Assembly (NCBI GenBank): GCA_900762355.1
Contig: CAAFGE010000005.1
Location: 1-42,655 of the forward strand
DNA length: 42,655 nt
Direction of reading: 5' to 3'
Source: an uncultured Collinsella sp.
Lineage (GTDB): Bacteria; Actinomycetota; Coriobacteriia; Coriobacteriales; Coriobacteriaceae
The notes beneath the pieces were generated by a model, which worked only from the letters and a program-made list of their open reading frames with translations, was not told the DNA's origin and searched no databases. The position numbers were made by a program, and so were the translations under genes. Positions 24,774 to 32,446 of this stretch are shown here, one piece after another. The stretch's first letter is position 1, and each line of letters starts with the position of its first letter.

Positions 24774-26195
24774 ATGACCAACCCCATGCAGTTCCCCGAC
24801 GGCTTTGTGTTTGGCGGCGCCACCGCCGCTTACCAGGTTGAGGGCGAGACCCGTACGCACGGCAAGGGCAAAGTACCCTGGGACGATTTCCTGGCAGCCC
24901 AGGGTCGCTTCTCCCCCGATCCCGCAAGCGATTTCTACAACAAGTACCCGGTCGATATCGACCTGTGCCAGCGCTTCGGCATCAACGGTATCCGCGTCTC
25001 CATCGCTTGGAGCCGCATCTTCCCCAACGGTACTGGCGAGATCAACCCCGAGGGCGTCGCTTTCTATCACGAGCTTTTCGCCACCTGCAACAAAGCTGGC
25101 GTTATCCCCTATGTCACGCTCGATCACTTCGATACGCCCGAGGCCTTTTACCAGAACGGCGGCGAGGGATTCCTGACGCGCACGACAATCGACGCCTTTG
25201 TCGAGTACGCCAAGTTCTGCTTTGCCGAGTTCACCGAGATCAAGCACTGGTTCACCTTTAACGAGATTCCCGCGACCGCCGAGGGCAGCTTTATCGTCGG
25301 CAACTGGCCGCACGGCGAGAAGTATCGCCTGGACAAGGCCTTCCAGCTCATGCACAACATGATGGTAGCCCACGCCAAGGCTGTCGTCGCCTTCCATGAG
25401 GGCGGCTTTGAGGGCGAGATCGGCATTGTCCAGAACCTGGAGCCCAAGTATCCCCTCGACCCCAACAACGCCGCCGACTGCGAGGCGGCTCGCATGGCCG
25501 ACGTCATCAACAACCGCTGGGTACTCGACGCCACCTTCCGCGGCCACTATGCAGCCGACACCATGGAGGCTGCGACCAAGCTGGCCCATATCGCCGGCGG
25601 CGAGCTCGACGTCCGCGACGAGGACATCGCCGCGCTGACCGCCGCGCTCCCCTACAACGATTGCCTGGGCGTCAACACCTACAAGTGCCAGTTCCTGCGT
25701 GCCGCCGAGGGCGAAAACGACATCAACCACAATGGCACCGGCGACAAGGGCTCCTCGCGCTGGTTCCTCAAGGGCGTGGGTGAGTCATGCGTGCGCGAAG
25801 GCGTACCCACCACCGATTGGGACTGGATTATCTATCCCGAGGGTCTCTACGACCTGCTGCTGCGCATTAAGAACGATTACCCCAACTACAAGAAGATCTA
25901 CATCACCGAGAACGGCATGGGCTATAAGGACGACTTTGAGGACGGCTTTATCGACGACGCCCCTCGCATCGATTACATGCGCCAGCATCTCGCGTGGATC
26001 CTCAAGGCAATCGACGGCGGCGTAAACGTCGACGGCTACTTTGTGTGGTCGCTGCAGGACCAGTTCTCCTGGACCAACGGCTATAACAAGCGCTATGGCC
26101 TGTTCTACATCGACTTCGAGACCCAGAAGCGCTATCCCAAGGCCAGCGCGTACTGGTACAAGAACGTCGCGGAGACCGGCCTGCTCATGGCCTAG
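24774..26195 (+). CDS. lacG: 6-phospho-beta-galactosidase (GH1), module 2
   Basis: 473-residue cytoplasmic GH1 enzyme, close paralogue of the gene at 19926. Acid/base E164 in WFTFNEIP, nucleophile E379 in YITENGMGY, and the 6-phosphate-binding segment SWTNGYNKRYG are all present. ATG at 24774 follows AAAGGA by six bases. Forms a two-gene unit with lacE2. That both PTS modules carry their own hydrolase suggests related substrates (lactose versus, for example, a host-glycan beta-galactoside), an inference only. Confidence 0.9.
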   Translation: MTNPMQFPDGFVFGGATAAYQVEGETRTHGKGKVPWDDFLAAQGRFSPDPASDFYNKYPVDIDLCQRFGINGIRVSIAWSRIFPNGTGEINPEGVAFYHELFATCNKAGVIPYVTLDHFDTPEAFYQNGGEGFLTRTTIDAFVEYAKFCFAEFTEIKHWFTFNEIPATAEGSFIVGNWPHGEKYRLDKAFQLMHNMMVAHAKAVVAFHEGGFEGEIGIVQNLEPKYPLDPNNAADCEAARMADVINNRWVLDATFRGHYAADTMEAATKLAHIAGGELDVRDEDIAALTAALPYNDCLGVNTYKCQFLRAAEGENDINHNGTGDKGSSRWFLKGVGESCVREGVPTTDWDWIIYPEGLYDLLLRIKNDYPNYKKIYITENGMGYKDDFEDGFIDDAPRIDYMRQHLAWILKAIDGGVNVDGYFVWSLQDQFSWTNGYNKRYGLFYIDFETQKRYPKASAYWYKNVAETGLLMA

Positions 26196-26218
26196 TTTCC
26201 GCCGCGCACCCTCTGTCT

Positions 26219-26260
26219 GCCGCATGCGAATCCCTCCGCGGGTTCGCATGCGGCCTTTTT
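26219..26260 (+). terminator. lacE2-lacG2 terminator
   Basis: GCCGCATGCGAA-N12-TTCGCATGCGGC followed by CTTTTT. Confidence 0.9.
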
Positions 26261-26284
26261 GTTTTGGCTCGGCCCGAGCAGACC

Positions 26285-26349
26285 GTTTGTCTCGATCTGT
26301 AACATCTAACCGAGTTTTTGGCTCCCAGCTGTTACAAATCGAGACAAAC
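26285..26349. repeat. Palindromic repeat, TGTAACA family, copy 3a
   Basis: 20-bp arms GTTTGTCTCGATCTGTAACA and TGTTACAAATCGAGACAAAC with one mismatch around a 25-base centre; same spacing as copy 2a. Confidence 0.85.
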
Positions 26350-26368
26350 AGGACGTCCGGTCAGAAAA

Positions 26369-26383
26369 TCTCAATCTGTAACA
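26369..26383. repeat. Half copy 3b of the TGTAACA repeat
   Basis: TCTCAATCTGTAACA left arm only, 7 bp before the lacR stop codon; the right arm is absent where coding sequence begins. Spacing from 3a equals that between 2a and 2b. Confidence 0.7.
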
Positions 26384-26389
26384 CCTAAA

Positions 26390-27154
26390 CTAGCAGATGA
26401 CCCGCGTGTGCTCCTCGATGGCGGCGCGATCCGCATCGGTAATACCTGGCTCGCACACCACGGCATCCAGGCTGTCCAGACGGCAGAAGGTGTAGAAGTC
26501 GCGCTTGCCGATCTTGCTGGAGTCGGCGATCAGATAGCGCGAGTCCGCCTTGCTAAAGGCAAGCTGCTGGATACGGCCCTCGTCCATGTTGGATGTGGAT
26601 ACGTCACCGTCCAAGATACCGTTGGCGCCGATAAACGCCGCATCGATGCCCAGCGCGCGCAGGGTATCCTCGGCCGTTGGTCCCACAAAAGCGGCGGTGC
26701 GGCGACGGTACATACCGCCCACGAGGCACAGGTCGCAGTCCTCGCGCGCCTCGAGCAGGTTAAACACCGAAAGCGAATTGGTCACAATGCGCAGGCGAAA
26801 CGTCGGCAGCATCGAGGCCATCTGTTCAACCGTGGTGCCCGTACCCAAAAAGATGGTCGAGCCTTCCTCGATAAGCTCCACAGCACGGCGTGCGATCTGC
26901 AGTTTTTCCTCGGCATGCTTGGTGCGCTTTTCGCTGTGCGAATACTCATGGCGCAGCATAGCGTGCGGACGGCCCTGTGCACTGCGGGCTCCGCCGTGCA
27001 CGCGCTCGATCTCGCCCAGACTCGCAAGTTCTTCGAGGTCGCGGCGAATCGTCATGTCCGAAACGCCCAGCGCATCCGAAATCTCCTTGACCGAGACCGT
27101 GCCCTGCTCTTCGAGCAGCTGACGAACCTTATCCTGTCGCTCTGCCTTAATCAC
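26390..27154 (-). CDS. lacR: DeoR-family regulator, LacR-like
   Basis: 254-residue repressor. N-terminal DeoR helix-turn-helix: ERQDKVRQLLEEQGTVSVKEISDALGVSDMTIRRDLEELASLGEIERVHGGA, the family signature. The C-terminal domain is the RpiA-like sugar-phosphate sensor (GSTIFLGTGTTVEQMA, IVTNSLSVFNLL, LVGGMYRRRTAAFVG, AFIGANGILDGDVSTSN, YLIADSSKIGK). By family, LacR responds to tagatose-6-phosphate or related intermediates. It is divergent from galM, and matching CATTCAAACA...GAACAA sites precede lacR/galM, lacF and lacA, so it probably controls the tagatose pathway and LacF. ATG at 27154. Confidence 0.85.
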   Translation of the reverse strand: MIKAERQDKVRQLLEEQGTVSVKEISDALGVSDMTIRRDLEELASLGEIERVHGGARSAQGRPHAMLRHEYSHSEKRTKHAEEKLQIARRAVELIEEGSTIFLGTGTTVEQMASMLPTFRLRIVTNSLSVFNLLEAREDCDLCLVGGMYRRRTAAFVGPTAEDTLRALGIDAAFIGANGILDGDVSTSNMDEGRIQQLAFSKADSRYLIADSSKIGKRDFYTFCRLDSLDAVVCEPGITDADRAAIEEHTRVIC

Positions 27155-27185
27155 GATGAATCCTCGCCGTTCTTTGCGCGCATAT

Positions 27186-27207
27186 CATTCAAACAGTAAC
27201 GAACAAA
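27186..27207. promoter_or_regulatory. Candidate LacR operator between lacR and galM
   Basis: CATTCAAACAG...CGAACAAA, resembling the site upstream of lacF; 32 bp upstream of lacR, suited to autoregulation. Confidence 0.55.
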
Positions 27208-27360
27208 TTGTATCAGAATCGCGCGCGCCAAAAATGAGCGCCCACACAGCCCAAATCATCACTTTTTTGAGAAAAATACCCCCTGCTTTAGTGGGGTGTA
27301 GTGATAATCTTGCCTGTTCGCGCTACAGTTTGTCGGAAATACCTCGATGTTAGGAACCAA

Positions 27361-28413
27361 ATGATCACTTCCGAGCTTTTCGGCACCGCGCCGTGCGGTA
27401 CCCCCGTTCATCGTTACACCCTCAACGGGCCCGAGATCTGCGTTCGCATTATGGACTATGGCGCCACCGTGTTGGGCATCGACGTACCCGACATCCCTGG
27501 CAACGTGCGCGATGTGGTGCTGGGCTTCGATAAGCTCGAGGATTACTTTGACAACCCCGCCTGCTTTGGCGCGACCATCGGCCCTGTGGCCAACCGCACC
27601 GCGGGTGCAACGATTACCATTGACGGCACGGACTGGCATATGCCCGCTAACGAGGGCGCCAACAACCTGCACAGCGATCTTGAACATGGCCTGCACAAGC
27701 GCGTGTGGGATGTTGAGCTCGACGAGGTCCACAATGCCGTGCGCATGACCACCTCGCTTGAGGATGGCGAGTTGGGCCTGCCCGGCAACCGCACCTTTAC
27801 GGCCGTGTTTACCGTGACGCACACCGGCCGCTTCCGTATCGAATATGGCTGCGAGAGCGACCGCGCCACGTACGTGTCCATGACCAACCACACATACTTT
27901 AACCTTGCCGGTCATAACGCCGGCATGGACTGTGAGCACTTCTTTGTTGCCAACGCTGCCCACTACCTGCCCATCGACGACCAGAACATTCCTACCGGCG
28001 AGATCGCTCCCGTCGAGGGTACGCCGTTTGACTTCCGCGAGCTGCGCCCCGTCGCTCCCGGCATGGAGGCCGACGACCCGCAGATTAAGCAGGCCCGCGG
28101 CTACGATCACTGCCTGTGCATCGATGGCTATCAGTACGGCCGCAACCTGCGCCGCGCTATGCATGTCGAGGAGATGTGGACCGGTCGTGAGCTGGACTAC
28201 TACACCACCGCCCCAGGCGTGCAGCTCTACACCGGCAACTGGCTGGGCGACGAGCACGCCAAGGACGATGCCAACTACGGCTGGGGCGCCGGCTTTGCCC
28301 TCGAGGCAGAGATGTACCCCGACACGCCGCACCAGCCGCTGTTCCCGCAGGGCATTGTGGGCCCGGGTCACCCCTACAGCAATGTGATCGAATACCACTT
28401 TATGAGGCACTAA
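27361..28413 (+). CDS. galM: Aldose 1-epimerase (galactose mutarotase)
   Basis: 350-residue cytoplasmic enzyme interconverting alpha and beta galactose, feeding GalK. Landmarks: MDYGATVLGIDVPD, FGATIGPVANRTAGA (N-R substrate contacts), NNLHSDLEHGLHKRVWD, VSMTNHTYFNLAGH (catalytic His), DHCLCIDG (Asp), and the C-terminal PGVQLYTGNWLGDEHA...FALEAEMYPD with the catalytic Glu in LEAEMYPD. All key residues are present. Start: ATG at 27361 with AGGAA four bases upstream, not the longer frame from 27301. Divergent from lacR; single gene with its own terminator. Confidence 0.92.
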   Translation: MITSELFGTAPCGTPVHRYTLNGPEICVRIMDYGATVLGIDVPDIPGNVRDVVLGFDKLEDYFDNPACFGATIGPVANRTAGATITIDGTDWHMPANEGANNLHSDLEHGLHKRVWDVELDEVHNAVRMTTSLEDGELGLPGNRTFTAVFTVTHTGRFRIEYGCESDRATYVSMTNHTYFNLAGHNAGMDCEHFFVANAAHYLPIDDQNIPTGEIAPVEGTPFDFRELRPVAPGMEADDPQIKQARGYDHCLCIDGYQYGRNLRRAMHVEEMWTGRELDYYTTAPGVQLYTGNWLGDEHAKDDANYGWGAGFALEAEMYPDTPHQPLFPQGIVGPGHPYSNVIEYHFMRH

Positions 28414-28440
28414 GCCCACAACGCGACATATCGCACAGCA

Positions 28441-28471
28441 ACGCCCGCCGGCACCGCCGACGGGCGTTTTT
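28441..28471 (+). terminator. galM terminator
   Basis: ACGCCCGCCGGC-ACC-GCCGACGGGCGT followed by TTTTC. Confidence 0.85.
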
Positions 28472-28520
28472 CATCTTTTGGGCTCATTTTCGCTGTGACT
28501 GTATGGGTGACATATCAAAA

Positions 28521-28660
28521 CTATGTCTATTTACTACGTTTAGCCCGGGATGCTCGACCATGCACCGCTTTTTGTTAAATTCGCGAGCCGTCTACCTGCG
28601 GTTTTGTTTTTCTCAAATTCAACATGCTCGACGATAACCGATCGAACGTAGTAAATGGGC
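28521..28660. repeat. Second ACTACGTTTA element with terminal inverted repeats
   Basis: Ends CTATGTCTATTTACTACGTT (28521-28540) and AACGTAGTAAATGGGCATAG pair at 18 of 20 positions (right arm 28645-28664). GACCATGC occurs near the left end as in the copy at 15743, and TCTACCTGCGGTTTTGTTTT is the reverse complement of a matching stretch in that copy. No ORF; it fills the gap between convergent galM and the IIB gene. Confidence 0.72.
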
Positions 28661-28735
28661 ATAGTTTTTGACAGGCGACATCGTGCGCGTCCCTCGCAAG
28701 GGCAAAATGATCCGTTTTCCTCCGTCCCCAAGGGA

Positions 28736-29218
28736 TCAGTTGAACAGATTGCCGATGGGGTCGGGATTGGAGCTGGGGAGGTAGCGGATTTCTAGCTCTA
28801 TGCCGAGCGCCTGCAGTTCTTTGAGGGCGGCGATGTCCGTATCGTCTACGGCGACTGCGGGCGTTATGGGGTGCTTGCCCTCCCCCGCTTGCATATGGCC
28901 GATGCTGATCTTGGTTATTGGCACGCCGTCCTTAACCAGCACAAGCGCATCGGCGGGCGAGGCCACCATGATCAGAATCAACTGGCGCGGCGTTGCGGTA
29001 TGAATGATGTCGATGGTCCTTTGCACCGAGAAAAACCGCGTCCAAACGCCTTCTGGCGCCGCCACCCTCATGGGTGCCCATTGGCGCGAATCCGCCGCGA
29101 TCTCATCGTTGACGATTATGACGAGGTTGGAACCCACAGCCTCGTTCCACAGCTCAACGTCTTGCCCGTAAATAAACCGGTCATCGATACGTGTAAGAAG
29201 GATCCTGGGTTGAGCCAT
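28736..29218 (-). CDS. Orphan PTS mannose/sorbose-family IIB, active-site His replaced
   Basis: 160-residue cytoplasmic protein of the IIB-Man fold: PRILLTRIDDRFIYGQDVELWNEAVGSNLVIIVND at the N-terminus, then TIDIIHTATPRQLILIMVASPADALVLV and ISIGHMQAGEGKHPITPAVAV. In the family the loop reads R-(I/V)-D-D-R-(L/F)-I-H-G-Q and its His is phosphorylated; here Tyr17 (TAC) takes its place, one base away from His (CAC). The rest of the fold looks intact. No IIA, IIC or IID gene adjoins it. It is therefore unlikely to carry phosphate and may be regulatory. ATG at 29218 fits the family start; the frame extends to 29269. Confidence 0.8.
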   Translation of the reverse strand: MAQPRILLTRIDDRFIYGQDVELWNEAVGSNLVIIVNDEIAADSRQWAPMRVAAPEGVWTRFFSVQRTIDIIHTATPRQLILIMVASPADALVLVKDGVPITKISIGHMQAGEGKHPITPAVAVDDTDIAALKELQALGIELEIRYLPSSNPDPIGNLFN

Positions 29219-29307
29219 AGCAGCCCCATTCTGTTTGAGACCCGTAAGAGCAAGACATCGCGTCTCCAATATTAGTGCATTTAAAGTGAGAAAAGCCGTC
29301 AGAACAC

Positions 29308-29336
29308 TTGCGCGGATTTGCGATGTCCCGTATCAT
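29308..29336 (+). promoter_or_regulatory. Probable tRNA-Thr promoter
   Basis: TTGCGC (29308-29313), 17-bp spacer, TATCAT (29331-29336), about 40 bp before the tRNA. Confidence 0.55.
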
Positions 29337-29375
29337 AGACAGCCGTTGACGCTTCAGTTGCGTCACCACATGGCC

Positions 29376-29451
29376 GCCAGCGTAGCTCAGTTGGTAGAGC
29401 ACCGCTCTCGTAAAGCGGGGGTCACCGGTTCGAGCCCGGTCGCTGGCTCCA
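29376..29451 (+). tRNA. tRNA-Thr, anticodon CGT
   Basis: Full cloverleaf: acceptor GCCAGCG pairs with CGCTGGC; D arm GCTC..GAGC; anticodon stem CCGCT/AGCGG with loop CTCGTAA (anticodon CGT); T arm ACCGG-TTCGAGC-CCGGT; encoded CCA at 29449-29451. Reads ACG codons. Confidence 0.95.
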
Positions 29452-29461
29452 TTGCACAAGA

Positions 29462-29485
29462 TAGCCGCCTACGGGCGGCTTTTTT
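29462..29485 (+). terminator. tRNA terminator
   Basis: GCCGCC-TACG-GGCGGC followed by TTTTTT. Confidence 0.9.
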
Positions 29486-29555
29486 GTTGCCGATTTCAGA
29501 CGCACATCCGCCAATCCAAGCACAACGCCGCCGGCAACTCCCCTACTCAACAAAA

Positions 29556-29605
29556 AGCCCCGCCAACCACGGCCTCCCAAACGGGAAACCGCGATCAGCG
29601 GGGCT
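29556..29605 (-). terminator. Terminator after the YhcH-family gene
   Basis: On the minus strand AGCCCCGC ... GCGGGGCT followed by TTTTG; long loop with smaller internal pairing. Confidence 0.65.
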
Positions 29606-29664
29606 CAAGCGCGCTCTCCCAAGGGATAACGCTCGCAACACGAACAGCTCAGCCGAGCTGCGCG

Positions 29665-30138
29665 CTACTCCTCCCAGTAAGCATCTGCGAGCAGCTTAAA
29701 GCAAATCTTCTTGACCGGCTGTGCGCCATCGCCCGGGAACTCGAGCGTGGGCATGTGAGGCTCGCCGGCAACAAACAGCGCAAACTTGTCGTCGGCAAGA
29801 TCGCCGGCGATCGAAGCGTCGGAATCGACCAGGTCGTAGTCGTCCTTCTCGTCAAACTCCTGGACCAGCGTCAGGCTGCCCGTAGCGACCTTAAAGGCCT
29901 CACGACCCTCGACGTCAATCTGCAGGTCGTGATAGCGCTGATGCGTCTCATAGTGAGCCTCGGCCTCGGGACGCGTCGTGGGAGCCATGACGTTCGCAAA
30001 GACCTTGTCGCCCAGAATCGGATGGCTGCCGACCTCGAGCTTCGCCGGATCGTTCTCCTCGAGCCAATCAATCAGCACATCGAGGCCCTTGAGCATTCCG
30101 CGGTACTCCTCGATATCGCCTAATGCACCGTAAATCAT
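29665..30138 (-). CDS. YhcH/YjgK/YiaL family protein (NanQ-like)
   Basis: 157-residue cytoplasmic cupin-like protein of the DUF386 family. Visible conserved segments: MIYGALGDIEEYRG at the start, THQRYHDLQIDVEGREAF (His and Glu metal-ligand candidates), EFDEKDDYDLVD, FALFVAGEPHMPTLEFPGD and VKKICFKLL. Family members act on sialic-acid or amino-sugar intermediates; E. coli NanQ is an N-acetylneuraminate anomerase. Adjacent to nagA on the same strand (32-bp gap), which supports an amino-sugar role. ATG at 30138 after GAGGGGAT. Confidence 0.85.
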   Translation of the reverse strand: MIYGALGDIEEYRGMLKGLDVLIDWLEENDPAKLEVGSHPILGDKVFANVMAPTTRPEAEAHYETHQRYHDLQIDVEGREAFKVATGSLTLVQEFDEKDDYDLVDSDASIAGDLADDKFALFVAGEPHMPTLEFPGDGAQPVKKICFKLLADAYWEE

Positions 30139-30170
30139 CTAAATCCCCTCTCGGATCGTTTCCTTGGTGG

Positions 30171-31340
30171 CTACTCGGCAAACGCATTGCCGACGCTGTT
30201 GCCACCCACATACGTCTCGACCAGGGTAAGGTCGGGATTGAACACAACAAAGTCGGCGTCGCGACCAGGCATGATGCTGCCGCACTTATCTTCGATGTGC
30301 GCAGAGCGAGCCGGCACCTCGGTCGCCATGCGAATTGCGATATCGGCGCTCGCAAGACCCCAGTCGACGATGTTCTTGACACCCTGCGCGAGCGTGAGCA
30401 CCGAGCCGGCAATAGCAGAGCCGTCGGCAAGCCAGCAAAGGTTGTCCTTCATAACAACGTCCATGCCGCCGCTGGTGTACTTGCCCTCGGGCATACCGCC
30501 GCAACCCAGGCAGTCGGTGATCAGCACTGTGTGCTGCCAGCCCTTGGCCTGCAGCAGCGCCTTAATAGCAGCGGGGTTCACATGCTTGCCGTCGCAAATG
30601 ATCTCGGCATAGGTGTTGGGAGTGCTCATAGCAGCCCCGACGACACCGGGCTCACGGTGATGCAGGCCACGCTGGCCGTTGTAGGTATGCGTAAAGCAGC
30701 TGGCGCCAGCATTGATAACGGCGGCGCACTCATCGTAGGTGGCATCGGAATGACCAATGCAGGTCACAACGCCCTTGGCGCTCAGAGCCGCGGCGTAAGT
30801 GGCAGCGCCGTCGCGCTCTGCCGCCATGGCGCTCTTGACGATACGACCACCGGCAGCCTCCTGCCACTCGTCAAAAATTTCCTCGGACGGGTCAATCAAA
30901 AAGGCGGGGTTCTGGGCACCCACGTGCTTCATGGTAAAGAACGGACCCTCCAGGTAGATACCCTGAATACGAGCACCGCAGAACTCGGGCCCGCGCTCTT
31001 CGTCCGCCTGTGCAATGGCAGCGCAGGCGTCCTTAATCTGCTCCACGCCGTCGGTAAAGGTCGTAGGAAGCCAGCTGGTGGTACCACGACGAGCAAGCTC
31101 GGTCGAGCTGATGTTGATACCCTCAGCATCGTTATCGGTCGTGGCATGGTTATAGAAACCATGGATATGGGTGTCCACCATACCCGGTGCAATCCATGTA
31201 CCCGAATAATCTTTGATCTCGCAAGCGGGCTCATCGGCCTGCCAAGCGCCAAAGACGCCGTCTTCGACCATCAGGAAGCCGCCCAGCTGCGGCCCCGCCG
31301 GCAAAAAGAACTTGTCGGCCTTGATAGCATACGTGCTCAT
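30171..31340 (-). CDS. nagA: N-acetylglucosamine-6-phosphate deacetylase
   Basis: 389-residue cytoplasmic amidohydrolase giving glucosamine-6-phosphate and acetate. Landmarks: metal-binding DTHIHG near residue 57, IYLEGPFF (metal-ligand Glu), IGHSDATYDE, CFTHTYNGQRGLHHREPG (metal His), ICDGKHVNPAAI, the catalytic Asp in VLITDCLG (usually TDA), and the C-terminal GSIMPGRDADFVVFN typical of amidohydrolases. ATG at 31340 after GGGAG. The partner deaminase nagB is not in the window. Grouped with a GntR regulator and a GlcNAc-type PTS. Confidence 0.9.
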   Translation of the reverse strand: MSTYAIKADKFFLPAGPQLGGFLMVEDGVFGAWQADEPACEIKDYSGTWIAPGMVDTHIHGFYNHATTDNDAEGINISSTELARRGTTSWLPTTFTDGVEQIKDACAAIAQADEERGPEFCGARIQGIYLEGPFFTMKHVGAQNPAFLIDPSEEIFDEWQEAAGGRIVKSAMAAERDGAATYAAALSAKGVVTCIGHSDATYDECAAVINAGASCFTHTYNGQRGLHHREPGVVGAAMSTPNTYAEIICDGKHVNPAAIKALLQAKGWQHTVLITDCLGCGGMPEGKYTSGGMDVVMKDNLCWLADGSAIAGSVLTLAQGVKNIVDWGLASADIAIRMATEVPARSAHIEDKCGSIMPGRDADFVVFNPDLTLVETYVGGNSVGNAFAE

Positions 31341-31483
31341 CTATGCTCCCGTACCCGCAGTGTGTTTTAGGGCGGATCAAAAACCACTGCATTGTTAATT
31401 CGAGCGATTGTTCGTTGCCTTCTACCGCTTGGCACATTTTGCACCCGCCGCAAAACACGCCAAGCCGTTTATACCCAATAACT

Positions 31484-32215
31484 CTAGACTGCGCGGTTGT
31501 GGTAGACCTTGTACTTAAACTGGTCGGCACGCGCAACCGAACGCGTATACTCGATAACCTCGTTGTTCATGTCATATGTGGTACGAATCAAATCCAGGAC
31601 CGGTGCGCCTTCGGCAATCTCGAGCAGACGAGCGTCGGAATGGCGTGCGATACTCGCGTAGAATTCTTCCTCTGCCACGCGAACTTTCTCGTGAAAGTCC
31701 TGCTCGATCATGTCGTACAGCGATTTGTTCTCGATCATGGGGCGCTTAAGCGCAAAGAACTTGCGACTTGGCAGATATGTACACTCAATCATCAGCGGCA
31801 CGCCATCGGCAATACGCAGGCGCTTGATCTTGTACAGACGCTCGCCCAGGCGCGCGTTCATCTCTACGGCAATATTCTTGTCAGCCTCGACCTCGGTAAA
31901 CTCGAGAATCGTCGTCTTGGGCACACGGCCGATCGCCTTCATCTGCTCGGTAAAGCTATAGGTCTGCGTGAGGTTTGCCGTTTGCAGAGAGCGGTCGCAC
32001 ACCATGGTTCCACGGCCACGCTGACGAACCACCAGGCCCAGGCGTTCAAGCTCCTGCAGGGCAAGGCGAACCGTAGTACGCGAGAGCCCGTAGCGCTCCG
32101 ACAGGTCACGCTCGGACGGCAAATAGTCGCCGGGCCGAAGTTCGTGATCGATTTTATCGGTCAACAAATCGACGAGCTGATCGTACAGAGGTTGTTTGCG
32201 CGCTCCCATTGCCAT
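31484..32215 (-). CDS. GntR/HutC-family regulator with UTRA domain (NagR/DasR-like)
   Basis: 243-residue regulator. Winged helix-turn-helix at residues ~5-75: LYDQLVDLLTDKIDHELRPGDYLPSERDLSERYGLSRTTVRLALQELERLGLVVRQRGRGTMV. UTRA effector domain from ~95 to the end (IKRLRIADGVPLMIECTYLPS, EEEFYASIARHSDARLLEIAEGAPVLDLIRTTYD). Homologues NagR and DasR sense GlcNAc-6-phosphate or glucosamine-6-phosphate. ATG at 32215 with AGGT upstream. TTGGT...ACCA sites lie just upstream and before the GlcNAc PTS, indicating autoregulation and control of that transporter. Confidence 0.85.
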   Translation of the reverse strand: MAMGARKQPLYDQLVDLLTDKIDHELRPGDYLPSERDLSERYGLSRTTVRLALQELERLGLVVRQRGRGTMVCDRSLQTANLTQTYSFTEQMKAIGRVPKTTILEFTEVEADKNIAVEMNARLGERLYKIKRLRIADGVPLMIECTYLPSRKFFALKRPMIENKSLYDMIEQDFHEKVRVAEEEFYASIARHSDARLLEIAEGAPVLDLIRTTYDMNNEVIEYTRSVARADQFKYKVYHNRAV

Positions 32216-32245
32216 AATGATACCTGCCGGATAAATGACTCGAAA

Positions 32246-32259
32246 TTGGTTGTAACCAG
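32246..32259. promoter_or_regulatory. Candidate NagR/DasR-type operator upstream of gntR
   Basis: TTGGTTGTAACCAG, a near palindrome 31 bp before the start codon. A weaker related sequence, AATTGGTATTACAGTG on the minus strand, lies at 32344-32359. Confidence 0.6.
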
Positions 32260-32387
32260 ACACCACGTACTATAGCAGTTTTATTGGAATAACAGCAGGT
32301 CAACCAGCATATTTCAATATTGTTTGCCGGTTGATAGCCTGCGCACTGTAATACCAATTACAACGCTACATCAGGTATCGAGGTAGC

Positions 32388-32423
32388 AAAAAGGGCCGCC
32401 CCCGCGGAGCGGGACGACCCTTT
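32388..32423 (-). terminator. Terminator of the GlcNAc PTS gene
   Basis: On the minus strand AAAGGGTCGTCCCGC-TCCG-CGGGGGCGGCCCTTTTT. Confidence 0.8.
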
Positions 32424-32446
32424 GCAAGACGATACGTCTTTAAGGC

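Noticed and set aside
22893..25730. 945-codon open frame on the minus strand opposite lacE2-lacG2
   Set aside because: Shadow of strongly biased high-GC codon use on the other strand; its translation is low-complexity Gly/Asp/Val/His-rich with no domain, and both plus-strand genes are clear.
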